A stretch of 64,000 nt of DNA from JABFXC01 sp045804265 (GCA_045804265.1 JBJMNK010000014.1:36633-100632); one strand, 5' to 3'. Shown: positions 8,492 through 17,059, numbered from the stretch's first letter. Notes: generated from the letters alone by a model not told the origin. A program made the numbers and translations.

Positions 8492-9259
8492 TCAGGCGGC
8501 GCAGCGGAAGCCCAACGTTCGCGCGGTGGACCGGCCGGTAAGGCTGGAGCGGAAGGCGTAGCGCATGAACGCGGGGTAGTTGGTGGGATCGCCGGCGCCG
8601 ATCGCGGCACTGGCGCAGGAGGACATGTGGCCACCGGCGCTGCTCCCCGCTTCGTGCGAGCGGCCGGAGGCCGTCGCGTCGCTGAAGTCGAGCGTCCACT
8701 CCCAGGCGAGGCCGTGCAGGTCGCGGACGCCGTACACGTTGCGGAAGCCGGAGCCGACCGGCGGCAGGATGCCATCGTTAGGCCTGACGGCGTAGAGCGC
8801 GAGCAGGCGGCGGATGAAGCGCGGGTCACGGGCGACACCGGTGCGCGTCTCGCTCGCCGACGCTGCGTACTCCCACTCGTCCACGGTCGGCAGGCGCTCG
8901 CCCCGCCATTCACAGTACGCCTTGGCGGCGAACCAGGAGACTTCGGTCACCGGGCGTCGCAGGTCGGTCGCGTTTCCGGCATCGAGCGCTCCCGGCCACG
9001 CCGAGAGGTAGCCCTCGCCGGCGAAGTTCGGGCGAACGGCGCCGCGCTGCCACTGGGGGTGCGCGCGGGCGAAGGCGAGATATTCGCCGCGCGTGACCGG
9101 CTCACGATCGAGCCGGAAGGCGTCGACGGCCACCGGTGCGGCGCCGATTGCCCCGTACAGCGGCTGGTACGAGCCCGCCGGGATCCGCGCCATCGACGCC
9201 GATGGCTTCGGCGTCGGTACAGTGGTCGCGATCGCCAGTGAGAGCAGGAGAGGAAGCAT
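8492..9259 (-). CDS. nirV: Formylglycine-generating-enzyme-like protein, NirV type
   Basis: 255 residues from ATG 9259: a signal peptide (MLPLLLSLAIATTVPTP) and then an FGE/SUMF1 fold. Landmarks are RIPAGSYQPL, LDREPVTRGEYLAF, PVTEVSWFAAKAYCEWRGERLPTVDEWEYAA and a C-terminal RTLGFRCA. NirV proteins of this fold are encoded next to nirK in several denitrifiers; their exact role is not settled. The gene follows nirK on the same strand, with a family D repeat (9303-9377) in the gap. A longer frame starting at 9349 is read through that repeat and is less likely. Confidence 0.82.
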   Translation of the reverse strand: MLPLLLSLAIATTVPTPKPSASMARIPAGSYQPLYGAIGAAPVAVDAFRLDREPVTRGEYLAFARAHPQWQRGAVRPNFAGEGYLSAWPGALDAGNATDLRRPVTEVSWFAAKAYCEWRGERLPTVDEWEYAASASETRTGVARDPRFIRRLLALYAVRPNDGILPPVGSGFRNVYGVRDLHGLAWEWTLDFSDATASGRSHEAGSSAGGHMSSCASAAIGAGDPTNYPAFMRYAFRSSLTGRSTARTLGFRCAA

Positions 9260-9302
9260 GGCGCGAAGAGGGATCAGGGAAAGCCCACAGAAGGGAAGGC
9301 AG

Positions 9303-9377
9303 TGACTACAGGAGGCACCGGGGGCACGGAGAATGTTGTATCGAACCACTCCGCGCCCTCCGTGGCTCCTGTGAAGT
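9303..9377. repeat. Family D foldback between nirK and nirV
   Basis: Facing arms of the type ACAGGAGGCACCGGGGGCAC and GCGCCCTCCGTGGCTCCTGT form a stem-loop inside the operon. This could attenuate nirV relative to nirK or stabilise the nirK transcript end. Confidence 0.5.
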
Positions 9378-9389
9378 TCAGCCGTGTCT

Positions 9390-10514
9390 TCACTTGCCGC
9401 CGCTGGCGGGCACGCCGAGTCCCTTGATGGCGGCGAAGACGTTGATGTTCTTCCCGCCCTCGACGTGGAGCACGCCTAACGTTCCCTTGTTGAAGGCGCG
9501 GAAGATCGCGTGGTCGACGAGGATCAGGTCGCCCGGCTGCTCGACCCCGAACTCGACGATGGTCGAACCGCCGGCGGGGATCGACGTCGTCTGCACGTTG
9601 TGCTGGGCGACCGTTCCGCCCTCGATGTAGACGTTGTCGAAGATCTCGCCGATGACGTGGAAGGAGCTGGTCAGGTTCGGGCCCGCGTTGCCGACGAAGA
9701 GGCGCACCTTCTCACCCGTCTTCGCCTGGAGCGCGCGGTCACCGGTGAGCGAGCCGACCGCGCCGTTGAAGACGACATAGGTCGGCTTTTCATCGATCCC
9801 CTTGTCCATGTCGAGCGTCTGCAGGCCATGCTCGCCGTACTTCCCCGTCGTGTAGAACTCGCTCTGCATGACGTAGAACTCGCGGTCCACCTTCGGCAGC
9901 CCGGCCTTCGGCTCGACGAGGATCATCCCGTACATCCCGTTCGCCATGTGCATCGGTACCGGCGACGTCGCGCAGTGATAGACGAAGAGTCCGGGGTTCA
10001 TCGCCGTGAAGGTGAACACCGACTCGCCGCCCGGGACGGTGAGCGACGCCTTCGCGCCGCCGCCGGGACCGGTCACGGCGTGCAGGTCGATGTTGTGCGG
10101 CATCGTGCTGTTGGCCGCGTTCTTCAGGTGGAGCTCGACCAGGTCGCCCTCGCGGACCCGGATGAACCGTCCCGGCACCGAGCCGCCGAACGTCCACATC
10201 GTGTACTCGACGCTGTCGGCGAGGCGCATCGGCTTCTCGGTGACCTCGAGGTTGACGATGACCCTCGTCGCGTAGTCGCGGGTGATCGGCGGTGGAACGT
10301 TAGGCGCCTCGGTCAGCACCGCCACTTCCTGGCCCTTCACCACTCCGTCGGGAGTGTGGATCGGGATGCCGACAGCGCGGCGTGCGCCATCGAGCGACGG
10401 GAGCGCGCGGGCGACGATCGTCCCGCCGGCGATGGTGACCAGCGCGATCGCCGCGACGAGCGCGATCTTCGGCAGCGGCAGCGGCGCCGGGAGATGGATG
10501 CGGGGGGTAGTCAT
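9390..10514 (-). CDS. nirK: Copper-containing nitrite reductase
   Basis: Reduces nitrite to nitric oxide outside the cytoplasmic membrane. From ATG 10514 the protein has 374 residues: an N-terminal hydrophobic anchor or signal (IALVAAIALVTIAGGTIVARAL), then two cupredoxin domains. Type 1 and type 2 copper ligands are visible in TMPHNIDLHAVTG (two His), FVYHCATSPVPMHMANGMYGM (His, Cys, His, Met), SFHVIGEIFD and ILVDHAIF. All expected ligands are present, so it should be active. No strong Shine-Dalgarno sequence precedes ATG 10514. It is preceded by an NsrR-like gene (31-base gap) and followed by nirV, so it is probably NO-responsive. Confidence 0.95.
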   Translation of the reverse strand: MTTPRIHLPAPLPLPKIALVAAIALVTIAGGTIVARALPSLDGARRAVGIPIHTPDGVVKGQEVAVLTEAPNVPPPITRDYATRVIVNLEVTEKPMRLADSVEYTMWTFGGSVPGRFIRVREGDLVELHLKNAANSTMPHNIDLHAVTGPGGGAKASLTVPGGESVFTFTAMNPGLFVYHCATSPVPMHMANGMYGMILVEPKAGLPKVDREFYVMQSEFYTTGKYGEHGLQTLDMDKGIDEKPTYVVFNGAVGSLTGDRALQAKTGEKVRLFVGNAGPNLTSSFHVIGEIFDNVYIEGGTVAQHNVQTTSIPAGGSTIVEFGVEQPGDLILVDHAIFRAFNKGTLGVLHVEGGKNINVFAAIKGLGVPASGGK

Positions 10515-10545
10515 GGGAGTGATGTCCGTGGATTGAAGGAGGACG

Positions 10546-11001
10546 TTAGGCAGCGGAAGGCGTCGCGGCGATCGGTTCGCGCGACGGTGTGGTGACGGAA
10601 GCGGCGGCATCACCGGCGAGGAGATCAGCGACGGTGGTGGAGAGCAGCGGCTCGCGACGCGCGCGCATCACGCGGGTCCAGCAGTCATGCGCCGCACAGG
10701 GATGCGCCGGCTCGCAGGGCACGGTGCCGAGCATGCAGCGCGTCTGGGCACGCGGGGTCTCGAAGAGATCGACGACGCGCGCGAGCGGGAGCGACGACGC
10801 CGGAATGGCGAGCGCGAAACCGCCGGCCGGTCCGCGCGCGCTGGCGACGATCCCCGCCCTCGCGAGGGCGTTGAGCGTCTTCGCCATGTAGTTCTGCGGG
10901 GCGCCAGTCGCTTTCGCGATCTCGTCGGCGCGCATCACGCGTCGAGCGCGGGTGAGGACGAGCAGGGCGCGGAGTGCGTGATCCGAGGTAGCCGACAACA
11001 T
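10546..11001 (-). CDS. nsrR: Rrf2-family regulator, NsrR-like (NO sensor)
   Basis: 151 residues starting at ATG 11001, with AGAGG upstream. The Rrf2 winged helix is clear (SDHALRALLVLTRA, then ADEIAKATGAPQNYMAKTLNALARAGIVAS, then GPAGGFALA). The cluster loop has RCMLGTVPCEPAHPCAAHDC, giving the three cysteines expected for an Fe-S cluster plus one extra. Position directly upstream of nirK argues for an NsrR role: repressing until NO destroys the cluster. A perfect palindrome at 11025-11044 is a likely autoregulatory operator. IscR- or RsrR-type function is the alternative. The stop TAA lies within a GCCTAACG motif. Confidence 0.82.
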   Translation of the reverse strand: MLSATSDHALRALLVLTRARRVMRADEIAKATGAPQNYMAKTLNALARAGIVASARGPAGGFALAIPASSLPLARVVDLFETPRAQTRCMLGTVPCEPAHPCAAHDCWTRVMRARREPLLSTTVADLLAGDAAASVTTPSREPIAATPSAA

Positions 11002-11024
11002 CGTGACCTCTGGGAAAGGCGAGT

Positions 11025-11044
11025 TTCTCATCTCGATATGAGAA
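11025..11044. promoter_or_regulatory. Palindromic candidate operator upstream of nsrR-nirK
   Basis: TTCTCAT and ATGAGAA are perfect 7-base arms around the 6-base spacer CTCGAT, centred about 33 bases upstream of the nsrR start. AT-rich dyads of this size are typical Rrf2-family targets, so NO-controlled autoregulation of the whole nsrR-nirK-nirV operon is inferred. Confidence 0.5.
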
Positions 11045-11212
11045 TCGCGCTTTCCGGCGGTCCCGACTGTCGGTGGAAGTCAGGAACTTCTGTGCGGCTT
11101 CGAGCGACGGTGCGGTGGGGAGAACCCTGACGCGTCCGATCCTTGGACTGGCGCGGGAGAACCGCCGCGCCCGAGCAGATCGGGGCGGCGCCTCGACGGC
11201 GTTACCGCAACG

Positions 11213-11620
11213 TCAGGCAGCGAGCGCGCGGGCTTGTGCCCGGCGCTTCAGCTCCTGCGAGATCGTGAATGCGGCGTGGGCGATTACGAGCAGTCGCGAC
11301 GCCGAGTCGCCGTCGGTGCCGACATGGAGCTTGATCGCGCCGATCGTCGCGCCGTCAGGCAGCTGCACCGGAGCGCCCATCCCCGGCAGTCGCGCGCTGC
11401 GCGCCACGTCGAGCTGCTTCGCGACCGAGGCGAGGACCACTCCCTCTCCATCCACCAGCGAGACGACGTGCGGCACCCCTTGATGCGCCGCCGACAGCCA
11501 CTCGAGATGCGGGCGGGCGAGCTCGATCAGCTCCGCGTTCTCCGCCCGTCGGCGCTCCAGCTCTGCTGCCGGCAACTGCCGTGGCGAAAGAGGCTGCAGC
11601 GGCGCGATCGTCTCGTTCAT
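11213..11620 (-). CDS. Stand-alone GAF-like sensory protein
   Basis: About 135 residues. I choose ATG 11620, nine bases after AGGAG; ATG 11629 is the alternative. The segment NAELIELARPHLEWLSAAHQ then PHVVSLVDGEGVVLASV resembles the N-terminal sensory (GAF-type) domain of AcoR-like sigma-54 activators. The N-terminus of the frame is LSPRQLPAAELERRR and the C-terminus is helical. There is no output domain, so it may act as a ligand-binding partner. It is the only gene behind a probable c-di-GMP-I riboswitch (11772-11862) and terminator, so its expression should follow c-di-GMP levels. Its TGA stop lies in the GCCTGACG variant motif. Confidence 0.65.
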   Translation of the reverse strand: MNETIAPLQPLSPRQLPAAELERRRAENAELIELARPHLEWLSAAHQGVPHVVSLVDGEGVVLASVAKQLDVARSARLPGMGAPVQLPDGATIGAIKLHVGTDGDSASRLLVIAHAAFTISQELKRRAQARALAA

Positions 11621-11693
11621 CGATGACATCTCCTGGACATCTCCTGCTCGTGTGACCGCCGGCGCGTTAGGCAGCGCTGGCGAAATGATCCGG

Positions 11694-11757
11694 AAAAAAA
11701 ATCCCGCGGCATCCCATCGCGACGAAGCTCTCGTCGAGCGCTGGGCGGCCACGGGAC
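11694..11757 (-). terminator. Intrinsic terminator / riboswitch expression platform
   Basis: On the minus strand TCCCGTGG (11756-11749) can pair with CCGCGGGA (11709-11702), enclosing a smaller hairpin CGACGA/TCGTCG, and is followed at once by eight U residues (11701-11694). A U8 run is exceptional in this GC-rich sequence. Its place between the aptamer and the GAF-like gene fits transcriptional control by the riboswitch. Confidence 0.6.
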
Positions 11758-11771
11758 CGCGGACCTGTGCT

Positions 11772-11862
11772 CGGCTTCGGCATCCGGACGATCTCGCATT
11801 CCCTGAGCGAGACTCCTGGCTTTGCGGCCCCGCCTCACGACGGGTGTGCTCTTGTCGGCCTT
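11772..11862 (-). ncRNA. Probable cyclic di-GMP-I (GEMM) riboswitch
   Basis: Read on the minus strand, the segment has the class I layout. A GGC strand and AAGAGCACA come first, then a GNRA hairpin (CCCGTC-GTGA-GGCGGG), then the signature GCCGCAAAGCCA. A second hairpin follows (TCTCGC, loop, GCGAGA) and then GTCCGGATGCCGAAG, matching the consensus 3' side (GCCGGGTTGCCGAAG-like). The GNRA loop and the CGCAAAGCC internal strand are the family's hallmark. It lies about 150 nt upstream of the GAF-like gene on the same strand, with a terminator between. The call was made by eye against the known consensus; a covariance search was not run. Confidence 0.65.
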
Positions 11863-12001
11863 CAGTTGTCTGCTGCTCTTTCGGCTTCGCTGAAAAGACG
11901 AGTTGCCGAGCTGGGCCGTAACCCGACCCTTACGGCTGAATTGAGCGGGTCAACACAAACGAATCGACCGGCTCGGCGCGACCTGGATCACGATCTTCGC
12001 G

Positions 12002-13933
12002 CTACAGCTCGATCTGCGCCCCGAGCTCGACGACCCTGTCCGGTGGCAGCCGGAAGAAGACCGTTGCGCGGCGTGCGTTGCGCGACAGCACGGTGAACAA
12101 CTTCTCCCGCCAGATCGCCATCCCTGGTCGATCCGTCGCCAGCAGCGTCTCGCGGCCGAGGAAAAAAGTCGTGTCGGCGAGGTCGATGTGCAGCTCGTCC
12201 AGCCGCAGCCGCTCGAAGAGCTCGGGGACGCCGGGGTCCTCGGCGAATCCATGATGGGCAACGATGCGGTAGATCGTCGGCGCGAGGCGTTCGACCTGCA
12301 CGCGCGCATCCGCCGCGACATGCGACTCGGCCTCGGTGAGCACCGCGAGCAGGATGATCCGCTCGTGCAGGATCTTGTTGTGCTTCAGGTTCTGCAGCAG
12401 CGCGTGCGGTACAGCGCGCGGATCGCGCACCATGTAGACCGCTGTCCCCGCGACGCGAACCGGCGGATGCGCCGTGATCTCGGCGAGGAAGGTGTCGAAG
12501 GGCACCGTTCGCTCGATGATGCGTTCGGCGAGAATCGCGCGGCCGTGATTCCACGTCGTCATGATCGTGAACACCACACCCGCGATCACGAGCGGGAACC
12601 ATCCGCCGCTCGGGATCTTGAGCAGGCTCGCGCCCCAGAAGGCGAGATCCACCGAGAGGAATGCGGCGGCGAGCGCGACCACCGTCGGCAGCGCCCAGTG
12701 CCATCGCGTGCGCGCGACGACTGCGAACAGGATGCTGGTGAACACCATGTCGGTGGTCACCGCGACGCCGTACGCGGCAGCGAGATTGCTCGACGAGCGG
12801 AAGCCGACGACCAAGCCGATGCAGGCGATCATCAGCACCCAGTTCAATCCCGGGATGTAGATCTGGCCAATCTGCGTCGTCGAGGTGTGCTGGATGTCGA
12901 GCCGCGGGAGATAGCCGAGCTGCACTGCCTGACGCGTCAGCGAGAACGCACCCGAGATCACCGCCTGCGATGCGATCACCGTCGCGGCGGTGGTGAGCAC
13001 CACCAGCGGGATAAGCGCCCAGTGCGGCGCGAGGCGGAAGAACGGATGCGTCGCCGCTTCGGGATCGACGAGCACCAGCGCACCCTGCCCGAAATAATTC
13101 AGCAGCAGTGCCGGGAGCACGAAGTAGAACCAGGTGATGCGGATCGGCCTTATCCCGAAGTGACCCATGTCGGCATACAACGCTTCGCCGCCGGTCACCG
13201 CGAGGAAGACAGATCCGAGCACCAGAAATCCATGCGCCCGGTTCTCGGCGAAGAAGCGAACGCCGTGCACCGGGCTCACCGCCGACAGCACGGCTGGATG
13301 CTGCGCGATCTGCACAACGCCGAGCACCGCGAGCGAGGCGAACCACACCAGCATCACCGGGCCGAAGACGGCGCCGATGCGCGCCGTGCCGCGGTGCTGG
13401 ACCCAGAAGAGCGCGACGAGGATCGCGATCGTGATCGGTATGACGTAGGCCGTGAAGAGTGGCGTCGCGACCTCGAGTCCTTCGACGGCGCTGAGCACCG
13501 ATATCGCCGGCGTGATCATCCCGTCGCCATAGAGCAGCGATGCGCCGAACAGCCCGACGAGGACGAGCAGCAGCCGACGCCGCCGCGCAGTCGGCGTCGC
13601 CGGTGTGACGAGCGCGGTCAGCGCGATCATCCCTCCTTCTCCGGCGTTGTCCGCGCGCATGACGAAGACGAGGTACTTGACCGAGATCACGAGGATCAGC
13701 GCCCAGAAGATCAGCGAGAGCAGCCCGAGGACGTTGTCGTGCGTCGGCGCGACGCCGTGAACTCCGTGCAGCGCCTCGCGCATCGCGTAGATCGGGCTCG
13801 TGCCGATGTCTCCGTAGACGACGCCTAACGCCGCGATCGCAAGCGTACGCAGCCCGGCGCGATGATGTCCCGCCGCCGCGATGCCGGCCGCGGATGCGGG
13901 ACGGGGATCGATCTCGGCTGAGTCAGCGGTCAT
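12002..13933 (-). CDS. kup: Low-affinity potassium uptake protein Kup
   Basis: 643 residues, the usual Kup length. The family N-terminal signature is clear (LRTLAIAALGVVYGDIGTSPIYAMREAL), followed by about twelve membrane helices. Motifs include SLIFWALILVISVKYL, NAGEGGMIALTAL and GGEALYADMGHFG. The C-terminal cytoplasmic part (after about residue 450) is intact, ending in FFRLPPDRVVELGAQIEL. It takes up potassium with protons. It lies 57 bases after the EamA exporter on the same strand, so the two may be cotranscribed. Long arginine-rich plus-strand frames over this gene are antisense shadows. Confidence 0.95.
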   Translation of the reverse strand: MTADSAEIDPRPASAAGIAAAGHHRAGLRTLAIAALGVVYGDIGTSPIYAMREALHGVHGVAPTHDNVLGLLSLIFWALILVISVKYLVFVMRADNAGEGGMIALTALVTPATPTARRRRLLLVLVGLFGASLLYGDGMITPAISVLSAVEGLEVATPLFTAYVIPITIAILVALFWVQHRGTARIGAVFGPVMLVWFASLAVLGVVQIAQHPAVLSAVSPVHGVRFFAENRAHGFLVLGSVFLAVTGGEALYADMGHFGIRPIRITWFYFVLPALLLNYFGQGALVLVDPEAATHPFFRLAPHWALIPLVVLTTAATVIASQAVISGAFSLTRQAVQLGYLPRLDIQHTSTTQIGQIYIPGLNWVLMIACIGLVVGFRSSSNLAAAYGVAVTTDMVFTSILFAVVARTRWHWALPTVVALAAAFLSVDLAFWGASLLKIPSGGWFPLVIAGVVFTIMTTWNHGRAILAERIIERTVPFDTFLAEITAHPPVRVAGTAVYMVRDPRAVPHALLQNLKHNKILHERIILLAVLTEAESHVAADARVQVERLAPTIYRIVAHHGFAEDPGVPELFERLRLDELHIDLADTTFFLGRETLLATDRPGMAIWREKLFTVLSRNARRATVFFRLPPDRVVELGAQIEL

Positions 13934-13990
13934 GAGTCACGGTGAACATCGGATGCACTCTGATGCACTTTGGTCCACGTCAGGTGGATC

Positions 13991-14920
13991 TCATTCGAGC
14001 AGTGGCTCGGGCTCGACGGCGCGCGCCCGCGGCGTGCGGTTGACGACGTAGATCCCGGCCAGCACCAACCCTCCGCCCAGTGCCTGGAGCGGAGTAAGGT
14101 GCTCGCCGAGCAGCGGGACGGCGAGCACCGCGGTGATCGGGGCCTGGCCGAGCAGCGCGATCGAGGTGACCGAGACCGGCAGCCGGCCGAGCGCGTAGGC
14201 GACCGAGAGATGCCCGACCACCTGCGTCACGAGCGCGAGCCCGATCATCGCCCACCAGCTGTGCGCCGGGTATGCATGCAGCGGCGTCCCGATCGCGAGG
14301 CAGATGACGAGCAGCGTCGCCGCGGCGGTGACCCCGGAGATCGCGCTGAAGGTGAGCGCATCGATGCTCTGCCGGCTGCGCCGCACGTAGAGCAGGTAGC
14401 CCGCGTAGCACGCCGACCCGGCCACGGCGTACGCGTCGCCGACTCCGAGCCGCGGGTGCCTGACGATGTCGAGCCCGACGATCGCCACCATCCCGGCAAA
14501 GCTCAGCGCGAAGCCGATCCAGAAGAGCCGGGTCGGCCGGTCGCGATACAGCAGCCACGCGCCTAACGCGACGAAGATCGGTGCGTTGGTGCCGAGCAGC
14601 GTCGCGTTGGCCGCCGAGCTGACCATCACCGCCGTGTTGAAGAACGCGAGGTCGGCGGCGAAGAACGCGCCGGCGATCATCGCCGCCACGACTGCCGCGC
14701 GCGACGGGCGCGCGCGCGCGCCCTGCGCGGCGAGCGCCCACGGCACGAAGACGATCTGCGCGAGCGTCATCCGCCAGAAGGCGGACGTCCACCCCGGCAC
14801 TTCCGCCCAGCGGACGAAGATCGCCGACCACCCGATCGCGAACACGCCAACGGCGAGTACGAGATAGGCGCGGGTGCGGCTGATGTGCGAGTGGTGCGGC
14901 GCGTGGTGCGACGGTGTCAT
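13991..14920 (-). CDS. EamA/DMT-family transporter
   Basis: 309 residues with ten predicted helices in two EamA repeats, each about 140 residues (repeat 1 from YLVLAVGVFAIGWSAIFVRWAE, repeat 2 from VGDAYAVAGSACYAGYLL). The end of the second repeat has the usual LLGQAPITAVLAVPLLGEHLTPLQALGGGLVLAGI. Members export amino acids, metabolites or drugs; the substrate is unknown. The first residues are His-rich (HHAPHHSH), which is unusual. A strong inverted repeat (14922-14950) sits immediately upstream of the start. Confidence 0.88.
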   Translation of the reverse strand: MTPSHHAPHHSHISRTRAYLVLAVGVFAIGWSAIFVRWAEVPGWTSAFWRMTLAQIVFVPWALAAQGARARPSRAAVVAAMIAGAFFAADLAFFNTAVMVSSAANATLLGTNAPIFVALGAWLLYRDRPTRLFWIGFALSFAGMVAIVGLDIVRHPRLGVGDAYAVAGSACYAGYLLYVRRSRQSIDALTFSAISGVTAAATLLVICLAIGTPLHAYPAHSWWAMIGLALVTQVVGHLSVAYALGRLPVSVTSIALLGQAPITAVLAVPLLGEHLTPLQALGGGLVLAGIYVVNRTPRARAVEPEPLLE

Positions 14921-14921
14921 C

Positions 14922-14950
14922 CGCTCAGCGTCTGACGGTGACGCTGAGCG
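14922..14950. repeat. 11-bp perfect inverted repeat at the EamA start
   Basis: CGCTCAGCGTC (14922-14932) and GACGCTGAGCG (14940-14950) flank a 7-base loop one base upstream of the transporter start codon. In RNA it would bury the 5' end of the message; as DNA it could be a regulator site. Confidence 0.5.
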
Positions 14951-15039
14951 TCAGCGATCGCGGCGATGCGGGGCAGGAATGTCAGACGGTCGGGAATCAC
15001 GACCGAAAAGTAGAGGAGGAACGCGGGAGTGGCGCGACT

Positions 15040-15541
15040 ATTCCTCGTTCACCAGCGACAAGGGTCGGACGAGGGACGAGGAATCCGCCGTCGCCTCACG
15101 CGACGAGCGGGACAAGGGACATGGAACGTGGGGGAGTTGCAACGGGGGACATGGAATGAGGCAGTGGCGCCCTTGTTCCGTGGTCCGCTTTGACCAGGGA
15201 CAAGGGGGGATGAGGGACATGGGACGACGAAGTGGCGCTCTTGGTCCCGTGTTTCGCCCGGCATCGCGTGACGAGGGATGAGCGACGAGGGACGCCGCCG
15301 TTCTTCCGCCGCTTCCTCGCTCCTCGTGCTTCGTCGTACCGCGGAACCAGGAGGCATGCGGAGTTTCCTCGTCCCTCATCCCTCGTACTTCCATGTCCCT
15401 CATAACGCGGAACAGGGATTAATGGCGCCACTCCCTCGTCCCATGTTCCCCGTTGCAACTCCCCCACGTCCCACGTCCCCTGTCAGCGTGCGGCCTTAGG
15501 CCGCCGCGCGTCCCTCGTCCCTTGTACTTCCTCGTACCAAG
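15040..15541. repeat. Family E foldback cluster (GAGGGACGAGG units)
   Basis: About 500 bases without a gene, between the divergently placed EamA start and the histidine kinase end. Units of GACGAGGGACGAGG and GGGACATGGGAC on the left are mirrored by CCTCGTCCCTCG and CATGTTCCC on the right. The clearest arms are at 15127-15155 and 15440-15468, about 29 bases with one or two mismatches (core GGGGGAGTTGCAACGGGG). The right edge reaches the C-terminal codons of the kinase, whose Arg/Glu/Ser-rich tail may be repeat-derived. No open frame in it looks coding. Confidence 0.65.
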
Positions 15542-17059
15542 TCAACGAGGAACAACGAACGGCGCAACAGATGAGGATCGCTCTTCCTCCTCCCTCGTCG
15601 CCGTGCTGCGCTCCCCCGCCGGCAGCGTGAGCGTGAACGTTGTCCCTCGTCCCACTTCGCTGCTCACTTCGATTGTCCCACCGAGCGCAGTCGCGATCCG
15701 CTGGCTGATCGCGAGCCCGATGCCGACACCGGGGCCGGCGGCGGGGTCGAGCCGGACGAACTCGCGGAAGAGCAGGTGCATCCGTTCGCGTGGGATTCCC
15801 GGGCCGGTGTCGGTGACTTCGACGTGGATCGTCCGCGATCCTCTCGCCTCCGCCATCCGGACGCGAACGACGACCGATCCCCTGGGCGTGTACTTCACCG
15901 CGTTCGAGATGAGGTTGCCGACCACCTGCCTCACGCGCGCCGGATCACTCGTGATCAGCGGGATGTCGTCGCGGCAGTCCACTGCCAGGCGCAGTCCCTT
16001 CGCCTCCGCCCGGGCGCGCCACTCGTCCACCGCGTCGATCGCGATCTCGCACACGTCGGTCGGTACCTGCGCCACAACGAGGCTGTCAGCGTCGGTTCTC
16101 GAGATCTCGAGCAGGTCGCCGATGAGGTTCAGTGCCGAGGCCAGCGAGCGGTGCGCGCGATCGATGCTGACGCGCTGCTTCTCGTCGAGTGGACCCATCA
16201 GCCCCTCGGCGAGCAGCTGGAGGTAGCCGTCCGCGGCGCCGATCGGGTTCTTCACGTCGTGGGTGAAGCCGCGAATGAGTCGGCTCTTCTCCGCCGTTAG
16301 GCGCTCCATCTCCTCGCGACGGCGTTCGGACTCGCCGCGGAGCCGTGCTTCTTCGGCGACGGCACGGGCGAGCTCGCGACCGAGCGCGCGCTCGCGGTGC
16401 GCGAACCAGGCGATGACGAGCGTCGTCAGCACCGCGAGGACACCGAGTGTCGCCGACACGACGCGCTGGTCATCGAGGATCGCCGTTCCCTTCGCGGTGT
16501 CGTCGTCGTACGCGCGGTTGAGCGCGGCGCGCAGCGCTTCGCTCGCGGCGAGCACCGAGTCGCGTCCCGCGGTGACGCGGGGGAGCGACGCGGTGAACGC
16601 GCGCGCGCTCACGCGGTCGTCGACCTGCGCGTCGGTGAGTGCGTGCCAGCGCGCTGCACGTCGTGCCAGCTCGTCGACGTCCGCCTCGACCGGCGCGCCG
16701 ATCACCCGCGCCAGCGTATCGAGCCGCGCGAACAGCTTCTCGTCCTCGATGCGACGCCGGCGATACCGCGTGAGCGCGACTGTGTCACGCTCGAGGAGAT
16801 AGTCTTCCTGGTCATCCGATTCCTCGACGAACAGGAGCCGGAGATCCCCCGAGATCGGCCGCGCCGCGCCGACAGTTCCATTGGCGACGCGGCGGAGCCC
16901 GTCGAGCCGGCGGATCATCACGATCGGCGTGACCGCGAGCGTGAACAGGCAGGCAACGACGAAGGCGAAGGCGACGAATGGAAGCTGCGCGCGCCACCCC
17001 GGCGATGCGCCGAAGGCACCGTCGCCGGCGAGGGGCCGGCCTTCGCTGCTCGTGGTCAT
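15542..17059 (-). CDS. Membrane sensor histidine kinase
   Basis: 505 residues. An N-terminal helix (PFVAFAFVVACLFTLAVTPIVMI) and a second at about 210-230 (VVSATLGVLAVLTTLVIAWFAH) enclose an extracytoplasmic helical sensor of about 170 residues. A linker, a DHp domain with H-box FTHDVKNPIGAADGYLQ and a HATPase domain follow, with N-box VVGNLISNAVKYTP, G1 VTDTGPGIP and G2 GVGIGLAISQRIA. It should autophosphorylate on the H-box His; no response regulator gene is adjacent. The last 20 or so residues (TREEEERSSSVAPF) run into the family E repeat. Confidence 0.92.
   Translation of the reverse strand: MTTSSEGRPLAGDGAFGASPGWRAQLPFVAFAFVVACLFTLAVTPIVMIRRLDGLRRVANGTVGAARPISGDLRLLFVEESDDQEDYLLERDTVALTRYRRRRIEDEKLFARLDTLARVIGAPVEADVDELARRAARWHALTDAQVDDRVSARAFTASLPRVTAGRDSVLAASEALRAALNRAYDDDTAKGTAILDDQRVVSATLGVLAVLTTLVIAWFAHRERALGRELARAVAEEARLRGESERRREEMERLTAEKSRLIRGFTHDVKNPIGAADGYLQLLAEGLMGPLDEKQRVSIDRAHRSLASALNLIGDLLEISRTDADSLVVAQVPTDVCEIAIDAVDEWRARAEAKGLRLAVDCRDDIPLITSDPARVRQVVGNLISNAVKYTPRGSVVVRVRMAEARGSRTIHVEVTDTGPGIPRERMHLLFREFVRLDPAAGPGVGIGLAISQRIATALGGTIEVSSEVGRGTTFTLTLPAGERSTATREEEERSSSVAPFVVPR

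Noticed and set aside
12188..13828. 546-codon plus-strand frame over kup
   Set aside because: Antisense shadow; composition almost only Arg, His, Asp, Gln with no fold-like pattern, opposite to a full-length Kup.
15040..15541. CRISPR array
   Set aside because: Units vary in length and spacing and are mirrored, not direct repeats with unique spacers; no cas gene is present.
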